DNA from: Lampris incognitus
Lineage: Eukaryota > Chordata > Actinopteri > Lampriformes > Lampridae
DNA: 64,000 nt
Direction: 5' to 3'
Assembly (NCBI RefSeq): GCF_029633865.1
Contig: NC_079217.1
Coordinates: 53,652,979 to 53,716,978 of the forward strand
Each line of letters opens with the position of its first letter. Within the stretch, counting starts at the first letter, position 1. Below, in pieces: positions 11,510-23,500 of the stretch. The translations under genes and the position numbers were made by a program. The notes under the pieces are model-generated. The model was not told the DNA's origin, searched no databases, and saw nothing but the letters and a program-made list of their open reading frames with translations.

Positions 11510-14500
11510 TAGGGCTCCAGCAGCTTCCCTGCTTGGACCCCTAATGATAACTAAACTGATAACTCAAGATCCCAGTGTTTGAACCTCAAACTGATGCCAT
11601 CTTGTCTCAGTGCATAGCAATGTGGTGGAAGATGCCATCAAGTCCAAGTGATCATGGACCCCAATGGCAAAACCACACGTGGCCTCTTGGTTGGCTCAGC
11701 GGACTAATACGATGATATCCCTACATTGAGGTTCACAGTGCGGACCCTGGTGCTGTATCTGGCTTAATCAGTGTTGCAGGGAGTGCAAGTGACAGAGCTC
11801 TTGGGAGGGGAACTGGCATGGGTAATCTGTCCTGCCATTGTCACTTATTAACTCCGAATAGTGGTGGGGCAGGTTAATTTGAAGGGAAGTAGCTGAAATA
11901 ACAGCACACTTGAAGGAAAATTTTTTGATGCCCATACCTATCCTCTATTCACTTGCATAGGTGGGGGTGGGGTTAAAAGTAGTACTGGAAACTGCCACTA
12001 GAGGGTACTAGATATATCTTCGCTTCACTTTTCAAAAGCATCTATGTTGTCTAGTTTGTTATACTATCTATGGCCTGCCATGGGCCTCCCATGATTCCAA
12101 GTATCCCATTCCTTGGATTCAGTACCAGGCAGCGCTGAGCAATTAACTTTTTGTCAATGTTCAACATTTTAAAAAACGAATTGATCGCAATTCCGCGCTG
12201 CAATAACAATGACCTTAATCCACTGTGCACACAGACATTTTCCAGTTTTTACTTCACTATGTTTTTACTTTACAACGACCAAAACCTGGGACTGTTTCAT
12301 ATCTCAGTTTTCTTAAGTGGAAAGATTGCAAAAGGTAGCAGACGTGTTGGCTGAGGGAGAGGAGAAGAGGAGCAGAGCCAGAGAGTAAGATAAACGGCAG
12401 CATCAGTATTGATGCAATATGTAATCCAAATGGATACAAACCAGCTGCCCCACCACTGCAAGTCAATACAGTGAAATTGGAGATCCCCCTTCTCAAATTG
12501 ACCTTTCGCAAAGTCCCGCCCCCCCCCCTTAGTTACTGTTGCTATGTCCATCAAGCTTTTCAGGACCATCCAGGAAGTAGCCGGAAAACCCCAAAACATG
12601 AAGGAAGAAATCAGCGCATTCCCAGAAATAATAAGTGATGTATTTTGGAGCAATTCATCCTTAATATCCTCCCGTGAAAGGCAGAAGGGGTAACAGTATG
12701 CAGGAGGTGCGACTGTAATTGAGGGTAAAGCTTATCGGTCGCAATCAAAGAATGAGAAACCCCATCAACTAATTCTGAAACACATAATGGACAAATTGTG
12801 ATCTTGTGTAGCATGGTTAAAAACGTCATAACCAAAAAATGCTATATAATTACACAAAGTATCACCACATGATTATTACTATAATTATTATCATTACTAT
12901 TTTCATTGCCAACATTGTTATTTTATTTTATTATATCATCAGGAAACGCTTATAGTAGCCCCTCCTTGTTGTGACACCATTTCCTGTTAGTAGCCCCTCC
13001 CTGTTGTGACGCCATTTCCTGTTAGTAGCTATAAAACGTATGTCCCCCCTGACTTCTGCCTCTTTCCCGCTCTGGACATGTAGGAAGAGGTATGTTTTCA
13101 TTTTTGTCTGCCCCTGTAATTTATTTTATCCATTCCTAATGTGTCTTATGTCTAATGTGGGTCCCAATTCTTGCGTAGGCTACAGTAAGAGCTGATCTGA
13201 CGTTTTCTAAAACCTGTCCTGTTTTGTTTATATGCGACAAGTATGTTTTATTTCTTTTTGTAAAAAAATTGTGTTGCTAGCTACGCTCTCTTTCCCGCTT
13301 TAGACATTTAGAAAGAGGCTACACTAGGAGCTGATCTGACGTTTTCTGAAACATGTCCTGTTTCGTTTATATGCGACAGAATACAGATCCCATGCATCAG
13401 AGAAGTTGTCCTGTCTTTCCTACACAACGCAATGAAAAAGTACACCGGTCACACTTGCAGTAGGGTAAGTTAATATTTCAGCTATTATTGGTATATTTTT
13501 AATAATCCATTGTCAACATTACCATATTATAGTGTTGATTTTGGCCAAGGTTCCCCATGGTGTTATTTTATCCAGGCTTTTGCGGGGATTCTGTATGAGC
13601 TCCTGGGGGTCGCAGGGCGGCCAGGGACATGCCCCGGGGCTGGGGGAACTGCCCCATCATATTTTTTTTCACCTTCGGACCAGAACCGGTATTTTCAACA
13701 AAATAAGGCAAATGAGATGCCTCCACAGGCAGGATGACTTCTCCAAATGGTCGGTCCCCACCTGGAGCTCACAGAGGGGGAGAAACGTTTAAAATAGGCC
13801 GGATATGGGGAGGTCAGACTGGCCAGAGACCCTCCCCGCGGGTCTTTATGCTCTGAAATGAAAGGTGGAACCTGGCTAACCTGTGACTAGCATAACAAAG
13901 TTATGTTCGTGGGCTCGCTATCATTAGCTATCATTACATTAAGTATCTCTGGCCAGACTAAGCTGGTTACGTTCACCAGGTACATTGATAATGTTATTTT
14001 GTTAGTAATACGATGTTGATGTGTTGATAATGATAATCATTGTGTGGGTAAAAGTAACAGTAATAATACGTTAGCTATATTAGCTATCAATAATAGCTAG
14101 TAGCAAGCTTAGCTTGGAGCAGACAGGTATTTTTGTTGATTTTGGATGGATTAAGCTGGCCATGGGGTCTGCTATACTGCCAAATCCATTGGCAACATTG
14201 TGCTTCTTGCGTTCTGGGTTTCGGAAAGGGAAAGAAAATTACACCCCCTCCAAACTTTTCAGATATCTAGTATCCAATTTGCAGATCCCATAGGCACACC
14301 GTTTCAGCAGTTTGCTGTCTGTTTGAAAGCTTGACGGACCTCCCTCACATAGAAACCGTTGCTAAGGTAGGATTGGACAAGCATCGTTCTGGGGTGGTAC
14401 TTTGCGAAAGGTCAATTGACTGAGTAAGTTCTTCGTGAAAGACTATACTTGTTCACCACTGACTAAACCTGATTTTTTTTCTAATTAATTTTGATGCTAG

Positions 14501-17500
14501 AAAAGTTTTATTTAAATCTATGGTATTTTGATTGTATTTGGACCCTTTAAATTTCCTTTTATAGAGTAAATTAACCCTAGACCATTTTAGTGAGTCTGGG
14601 TCCGTTTCATTTAAGACACCTATCTGCATTGACACACACCAAGCCAACAGTGGGCTGTCAGCCAATGTTGGGCTGTCGGTGCGCGTACGTGACCTGAGTT
14701 TTTGCGGTGTGTCCCGCACCGTCGGCATTAGTCGGACCCCTGTCGGCAGCTTTTCGGGGGAATCAGCAGAGCCCATCGGTGAGAGAGATCACTCTGATTG
14801 GCTGTTCAGCTTAGCGAATCAGTACTAAGCTAGCGAATCAGGGCCGTCGGCTGTAGTCTTCGTGGTGTGTTCAAGTGCTACTTTTTGGCCCAGATGGCAG
14901 GTGACATGAGGCAACGCAGCAGTCAGCCTTCGTTGCCACTAGTCAGTTTGGTGTGTCTGGGCCCTAAGACAAACAGACAGATGGGGACAGAAAGACCCAG
15001 CACTAACAATTATTGATAGCACTGTCAATGCTGGCTCTTTGCCACACCTACATCCAACACACCCATTCTTAATGTTATCTGCAGCTGTGTTTATCCTGCT
15101 ATGCTTGCATCACAGAGTACGAAGACCAGCCTGCCATGTTTTTAAACTTTACATGTTACCTGTAGATGTCACCAAACTCACTACAATAGTTTTGGATTTA
15201 GCTACTCTAAATAAAATGGTTACAATTTTTTCAAAACCAGTTTCACTGGTCATAGTAAATAGCCACAAGCGGTGAGTTCGAGGTTCAAGCCAACACAGAC
15301 CATAAGAAGTTGAAAGCTTCAGCAGCTAAATTAAAAATATCCGCTATGTTTGGTGATGTTTTGACAAACTGTCATTGATTTATGGCCAAATTCGCGCCAG
15401 ACCCATGCACATGTTTGGAACTGGTGGTGCCCTCTATTGAGTGATTTCAAAATAGTTTTACACATGTGGCTCAGCATTGCTATGAAACATATCCTGCGAG
15501 TTTTTTGATGACTTGGACAAACAATTTCTGACTTCCAGTCTGATTTGCATTATGCCACACCCATTTTTTTGCATTTTTTTTGCCCCGTAGCAGTAGATTT
15601 GAACAAAGCTTTCAGGGTATGTTTTAGGTACTTATGTGGACATATTCTGCAAGTTTTGTGATGATTGGCCCAACAGTTGTTGACTTTGGTCTGTTTATGT
15701 GCTTGGCCGTACCCTTTTGAAGTTCATTGGGCAGTATCTTGAAAACTAAATACGATATCAACAAGATTTATGCAACTTTTGATATGCTTGGTCCAATACT
15801 GGTCCACAAAAATTTGGTAGCAATCAGACCTACAGTTTAGGAGGAGAAGTCAAAAATATGTTTTTTTAAAATGGTGGAAAATCTACTCAGGCAGACTTTG
15901 GTGGTTCTTGGGGCAAATTTGCAGTGAGGATGGATGGATGTCTGTGCCAAGTTTCATGGCATACAAGTTATGACTTTTCAAAGTTGACCTTTAATTATAG
16001 GACACCCATCGGGCCGATGGGGGTCATATATTTCTTGGGCACCACTTGCATACAACTTCCAATCAATGGGGAAAATCTCATGTCTCTACCATTTACCATC
16101 TAAAAATCGTAATCGAAATCAGCATGATCAAGTTATCAAAAAGAAACTCAAAACCACTAATTGCTCAACCACAATGCAAGGCTTAGTACTAGACAGGAAT
16201 TATTTCAACAAATAGTAGACTGCTTTCAATGACTTCATAACGACAGTGAGACCGCCCACACAGAATGAATGGAGAGGCACAGCCTATCAATTCCAGGTTT
16301 TCATACAACTTCCTTGCTGTTAAATAAAACAACATGCTGCTGCAATATGGATTTACTGGCATTTTCTCAGACAGTTGTTGCAGCATTGCATTTACAGAAC
16401 TTAAAACATTAGAAAACAGCCCTCATGAGAATTAATTGACTTCATGGTTCAAAAGTCATGAGGTTGCTAGTGTTTGCTCACATGTGGCTAGAGATAAACA
16501 AACAGTTAAAAGGCCTTAAGAGACAGAGGAGGTAGAAGAATGCTGGTTAGATTACAATGCAAAACAAGACCAGGAAAGTCAATGAACTCCCCCCCCAATA
16601 CCATTTTTGTTTAAACAGAGGAAAAGCGAGTAGAAACAATGAGAAGAAGGGAGACACATAAGACACAGTTCCGGCAAAAACAGCAGTATTCAGATGTATT
16701 CATTCACTGATTATTTCTTGTTTTGTCGTGTTAATCTAATTAAAATACATCTAATTCAATTTGGGAAGTGGCCAAGAGACCAGCTACAATGAACACAGCT
16801 CATTGGCTGAAACGGGGGAAACCATTCAGAGATTAACAACCTCTTTAGCACTTCACAGATTCGAAACCTCTTTGGGTCTCCAAATTTGGGAGCTGTGGCT
16901 ACAAGGAAGCCACTTCTGAGTAAGACCAATGTTTAGTCAGCGTCTGGAGTTTACCAAAAGCCATGTGACAAATTCTGAGTCTTTATGGGAAAAGATTTTG
17001 TGGTTTGTTGAGGCTTCAGTTGAGCTCTATGGGATGAAAGCAAAGCACTATGTTTGACACAGACCAAACACAGCCAAACACCTAGATAACTCCCAGTCAC
17101 AAAGCATGGCGGTGTCAGCATCATGCTATAAAGGCTTTCCAGCAGAGTGGGAAGCTTGCTGCCATCAAGGTCAAGATGGATGAAGCCATATACAAGCAAA
17201 TACTTAAGAAGAACCTGTTTCAGTCAGTATGGGATCTGTGTTCAGGGCAGAGATTTATGCTCCAACAGGTCAATGACCCAAAGTACACAGCACAAAATAC
17301 TAAGAATTTTTTTCTTATGTCAATATTCTGAAAAGGCACCGCCAAAGCCCAGAATTAAATTCCAATAAAAACCTGTGGTGTGAACTAAAAATTGCTGTCC
17401 ACTCCATCCAATTGTATAGAGTTGCAACAAATTTACATGGAGGAATGGTCAAAAAGTTCAAATTCCAAAACTGTGTGAAGCTCATAAAGACATATACGAG

Positions 17501-20500
17501 AAGACTCACAGATGTAGTTGCCGCCAAAGGCCAATCTACAAAACATCGACTACAGGGTGGTTGAATACTTTTGTACATGAGAAATATAAGTCTTTCAATT
17601 ATGAAAGAAACAATTTTCTGGTATAAAACATATTTTTGCTCCATAAAGGTGCTGAATTTATTGTGTTGGTGAAGGTAAAAAAATATATATATAAATGTAT
17701 ATTTTCAATGCTTCAAAATTTGGAGTTGGAACAGGAAAAAAAAGCTCAAGGGATAATACTTTCGAAGGCACAGAATGTTTAAATAACGGATCTTTAAGAC
17801 TCCAGTCCAAGCAAACACATAATCTGCCTCTTGTGATTTTTGCTTGATAAATAAATAAATTGGACTTAAAACAAAAAAGCTGTGCTTTTTATCAATTGAT
17901 CTCAGTATTTTCTCTGGAATTTAACACTTATAACGGCTAGTTCTGCGCTTGTGGCTCGGCAGCCAAATAAATTAAACAAAGCTTGTATGTAGATACAATG
18001 AAATGGCTTATGTCAACAGAAACGTCAAATTTTGGATTTACAAAGACAGAGATGGCTTTGTGTAGTGGTTTTCATCTCACAATGACCTTATGCTTAATTC
18101 AGTTTTACGCAAGAAGTAATTTCTGTTTGGAAACAGCTCAAGCAGATGGCTTATTCTCACAGAAACATCACAATTTGGATTCATAAAGATCCAAATGACT
18201 GTTGTGGTTTTCACTTCACGATGATCTTATCCTTAATTCAGTTTTACGCAGGAAATAATTTATGTATGGAAACAGCTCAAGCAGCAAATGGAAACACACT
18301 GTTCGGGAGAGGGGATGCAGACCACAACATCTATTATGACACAAAATAAAAGGCAGTGCATTCAGGATCAAAGCTCTAAGGGGACAGATGCAATTCTCTG
18401 TTCTGGAAAAGGAACAAAAGGGACACTAATAAGCCTAGCAGATACAATGTCAGTATATAATTAGCCTAGGCGATATAATGTCAGTAATAAAAATCTCAAT
18501 GCAGAAGTATGTGACTAGGTTAGCCAACAAAGCTGAGAACACCAATTTCAAACCCATCCTGCTCCATCTCTCTACCCGAAACTGACATTCGATCTGTGCT
18601 ATTGGATACATGAAACCTGTAATGGCGCCAAAAAAAAAAAATCAAACCCAAAATCAGCCTTTTTTTTCTTTTTACATTTTGCTTCCCACCATGTGTCTGA
18701 GTTTGAATTGCATCTTGTAGCATCCATATCATTTCTTTTGCCTCTGCCATCTACATTAAGCCAAACAATCAATCCAAGGAGCCTCTGCCAACAGTAGATA
18801 TGTGGAGTCCATCCTGAGCACACCTTGAAAAAAAGAGGCCTTGTTGTTAACATGAATTGTACACAAGAAAGCCCAGTGAACTCATAGAAATTTGAAGTAG
18901 GCCTTTTCCCCCAGGCCCCAGCATTCCATCAAGACCAAATACACCATCTCAACTGTTACCAGCCCAGCCTGCGTCCCACTGGCTACAGAGTCATTCAACA
19001 AGGGAGATTTCACTTAGCATCATTAGCAACAACCAGGTGGTCTGAAATGAACAGTACATTTTGTCAATATATACCACAGGAGATTCTGAATATTTATCTC
19101 ACCCAAGAGTGAGTATATCTTGATTATGGATTTTATTTAATTCTTTTTCTTTTAAATCAAATCAATCAAGGGACTTGTCAACCTTTTCAACCAAGGACAC
19201 TAAACAAATCTGTTTTTGCCCTGAATCTAAGGCAAACAATCAGGTGCTTTAGTGATGTGGGGAACCCCGACAAAGAGACATGGGCTGCATCTTGAGTTCT
19301 GATTCACTGTTTGAAAAGCCGGCGAAAAGGAAAGAGCTGATATATTGACAACTGTTTTTCATAATAAAGGAAATATGAATGGAAACACCAAGGCAAAGTG
19401 AGCAACAACAGTGACCAGTTACACGGTGTGCGGTCAGTTGATAATTAAAACAAACAAATGATGACTAAATTTTGCTTGAAGTCAAACAGTTTTATCACCA
19501 CCCGTGCTGTAAACTAGCAGGAAGCTTGTACTCTGATAGAAATCAACAACTTTCAAATCTTGGACAAACAAACGGCACTTTGCGTATGCAGACTGTCGGA
19601 AAGAGCCACCACAGTGCCCTCAAGTTTAAGAGTTATGCTCCCGAAGTGCAGAATGACCTACATGATCAAGACTTGATTCTGGGATGGGAAGTGATCTGTA
19701 TTAAATACATTGTAAGCAAGCAAAAGCATTGTAAATTAGCTGAACTGCCTCTATTTCACAACATAACAGTTAGGTACAATAGTCACCTGATGCAGGGGAG
19801 ATACAACCAGTCTTGTGTTTCAAAGGAATGTTTAAGAGACAGAAAAAAAATCATTAGTTTTATACTGACCTCTCTGCAGCATCTCTCCTGTCCTCCGGCA
19901 GGGAGAAAACACAGCCCATGGCATGCAGCCCTGTAGCACAGCACTGTTGCTAGCACCACTGGCTAGGCCACTCTGCTAACTGCAACACTCCCAAGTCAAG
20001 AGCAGGAAGACATCGCTCCACAACCATGGGATGAAAAGCAAACCAGTCCGGAGAGGCAACCCGACACTCGTAGATTTTGTACCGCTGCCTGCCTTCACCT
20101 TATAGCTTCCAGCATGATCTAAACTCTGCCTTTTCCTGTGCTCTCTCCCTGTCTCTGAAGCCAGCCGTGTCTGCTGCGTACATAGACAGAACTCTCCACT
20201 CCACCACACACACACACACACACGCACACACACGCACACACGTCTACAAGCCCTGATAATGTCTGGCAACCGCTGAGGACACAATGGTGGGAAAGTGACT
20301 TTCCCATAAAAATGAGCTCAGCCAGAGACCCACATTTTTGACTTGAACACACACACACACACACGTACGCATACACACACACACACACACACACTGAAAC
20401 ACTCAAGGGTTGAAAATGCCTTCCTCCACATCCCCACCCCTTTTCCTCTCCAATCTGAAAGGTGTTAGGAACACGAAAAAGTCTACTCAACCCATTCTGA

Positions 20501-23500
20501 GAGTTTGGCAAATTATCAGACCAACTCCTCCATGAACTATTGAAGGGGGAAGAGCGGTGAATGGTAGTTGTTTTTTTTTTTTTTTAAGTGTACCCCGCCC
20601 CCATCCCACTGGAAGAAAGAGGGGAATGTCATTACTATAGCAACCTCATTTATCATAAAAGGATTCCATTTGTGACATGGTCCTACTCCAATGGCAAAGC
20701 AGCTCAGCCTCTACATAGGAAAAAAAAAAACAACACAAAAAAAACAGGGGGGAGTGGGGCAGAGAAGAAGTAGGAGAAAAAAAGTGATTCAGGGCAAAGA
20801 AAGGACTGCTTGTCTTTTGCTTCAACTTTCCACCTTTGGAAAGGACTGACAAAAGAAGCTTGGCTGGCTCTCCTCCCTTGCTCTCCAGGGAATTTGCAAA
20901 ATGGGTTCAGGGCCAAAACCAAAAGCCAGTACAGGAAAGACATGGAAACCTACACCCCCTTCATAACAGTTAGGTAACCAATGCTCCAACATTAAGGGGA
21001 GGGGACTCCACTCCAGCTCAGAAGTTGTGCTGTTACGTATTCCTTGTCTGTGTTACCGCCCTCCATAGACATGATCACAAGCAGGGAGGGCATGCACACA
21101 GCTGAGCATGCCCTCCCTGAATTTCTCTTCCCTAGCCAGTCTCATGTTTTCACACACGGTCAGAACCTCCTTAGTTCAGGCTGAGAGCTCAACCGCCCCC
21201 CCAAAGAAAACAAAACACCAAAAACCCTCCATTCATAAGGCCACAGACAGTCCCCAGTCAATCAGCAGACATAACTATTCTCTGCCTATAGCATTAGCCC
21301 GTGGCAAAAAAAACAAAACAAATCAGAGCTCACGTGTTGTGAATGGGGCGGGACTAGACTGTAGCCAGTGGCAGAAGAGTCCACTGAACACCAACCAGGC
21401 CACTATCCCTCCATGGATAAGGGAACCGATGATGTGAGGGGAGGGCACACAGGCGTGATGAAAGAGATTCCAGATAAGCACATCGGAGAGAGTATGCATG
21501 AGAGAAGAAGAAAAAAAAAAGGTTGTACTAGCTGAACCATTTCCAAAAAAAATCTTAAATAGTGCGCACACACGCACACACACACACACGCACACACACA
21601 CACACACACACACACGAGAGGCCTTTTTTTGTAATGACAACTGCCACTCAATCTGTTGCTGCATTGATCAACACAGGTTGGTTGTTAACTATTCCAGGGT
21701 GAACTTATCTACTTTTTTTTTTGGGGGGGGGGGGGGTTCCTCCTTTTTCTCCCCAATTGTATCCGGCAAATTACCCCGCTCTTCCGAGCTGTCCCGGTCG
21801 CTGCTCCACCCCCTCTGTCGATCCGGGGAGGACTGCAGACTACCACATGCCTCCTCCGATACATGTGGAGTCGCCAGCTGCTTCTTTTCACCTGACAGTG
21901 AGGAGTTTCACCAGGGGGAGGTAGTGCGTGGGAGGATCACGCTATTCCCCCCCCGAACAGGTGCCCTGACCGACCAGAGGAGGCGCTAGTGCAGCGACCA
22001 GGACAAATACCCACATCTGGCTTCCCACCTGCAGACATGGCCAATTGTGTCTGTAGGGACGCCTGACCAAGCTGGAGGTAACACAGGGATTCGAACCAGT
22101 GATCCCCGTGTTGGTAGGCAATGGAATAGACCACTACGCTACCCGGGTGTCCGAACTTCTCTACTTCTACTGGGAGCTTAAACAAACAACTTCTAACTAT
22201 ACCAGGAGATCACTTTCTGGTGGCAGGTCGAAACAGCGACGGGGTTAAAGACATACTGTGGGGATTAAAGAAACACAGTAAGACAAGTAACAACCTGCTC
22301 ACCAAGGGGAAAACAGTCTTTGGCTGTAGATAGAATCAGCATAATGTGGCACAAGTGTGCAGGTTTTATAAATATCCAAACCTTTGCAAGTAATTTTTGC
22401 CAAGCATAGGTGATTAAAAGTTTAGCACAATAAATGCGCAAGGCTGTCCAGGTAGAATGTCACATCACCGATAAACAAATTACTCTGTGGCAAAGTCATA
22501 GTGGTTCTACCATTTCAGCTCTGAATACTTGCTGCATATGAAAATGAATGGAGTCCCTCTGCAGCAGATTTGTTCGCTTAACACTACAAGTATAATACTT
22601 ATGTTGTGCCTAACTGCATACCAAATATCACGGAGGACTCAGGTTACTACAAATGTGTCTCAAGGCTCAGCGCTAGGCCCACTTTTTTTTCCCACACCTT
22701 GCTTGGCCAAATCATCTTGGCACATACGTCATTTCCCCACCAGAAGACAACGAGGTATCTGAGTGAGTTGCTCCTGCCTTGCTGAGATATCGGTTCAAAG
22801 AGAGAGCAGTACCTCCAGCTCAACTCATACATAACTGCTCATCCAATACCAAATCTTCGATCCCTAGGGACATATCAATCAGGTTTGGTACGATCAACAA
22901 TCATGCCCTTCAGATCACAGGGAACCTCTAGGTCAGGGGTCGGCAACATGTGGCTCAAGATCCACGTGTCGCTCTTTCAGCCCTCTCCTGTGGCATTTAC
23001 AGAAATTATATGGAAATGAGTAACGGTTATTTTTTAGCACCGTTGTTAGCCTAAAGAGATTCTTACATTCCCCACCCTGAATTAAAAAAAAAAGAAAAGT
23101 GTTTTAACATTTCATCAACTAAAATGTGCATCGTAGCTACGTCTACAGCTGGCGCCTTTCCCTCTAAACTTTGCATGATGATTGAGGTGATAATTGATTA
23201 CAGCTCTCTGTTTCAGAGCACACTGTACCAGTCTCATGTTCCTGTTCCTGCTTCTTTATTCTGTGCAACATCCCAAAGCTGTCTATTCTCTGAACCACTG
23301 CAATCCAACCCAAGTTTACATTAGCTGGTATATGCCGGCCAATATGTCTGGTGGGAAATATGCCACATAAATATACTAATCAATCAATAGCTTATTAAAC
23401 AGCCTGATATTGTATGACCTATAAAACATGTTGCCGAGACATACTTGTATTACACACAACTTTGTTTTTGGAAAGCTTGGAAAGGTTGCCAGCACAATTC

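Larger units (their letters stand above)
12500..14413. mobile_element. Unclassified 1.9-kb DNA transposon with long TIRs
   Basis: The ends are GACCTTTCGCAAAGT and its inverse ACTTTGCGAAAGGTC. The similarity continues inward (TTAG..AC.GTTGCTATG) with one gap. Flanking AATT at 12496-12499 and 14414-14417 is a possible 4-bp target duplication, although AATT is itself palindromic. Inside are 35-bp tandem repeats, a TATAAAA and two leader copies (separate entries). No transposase was recognised, so it is probably non-autonomous. Confidence 0.6.

Noticed and set aside
21323-21664. Minus-strand ORF with a hydrophobic stretch (HGGIVAWLVFSGLFCHWL) downstream of a CA repeat
   Set aside because: Looked like a membrane-protein exon, but no acceptor fits, the frame runs through the (CA)n tract, and no family was recognised.
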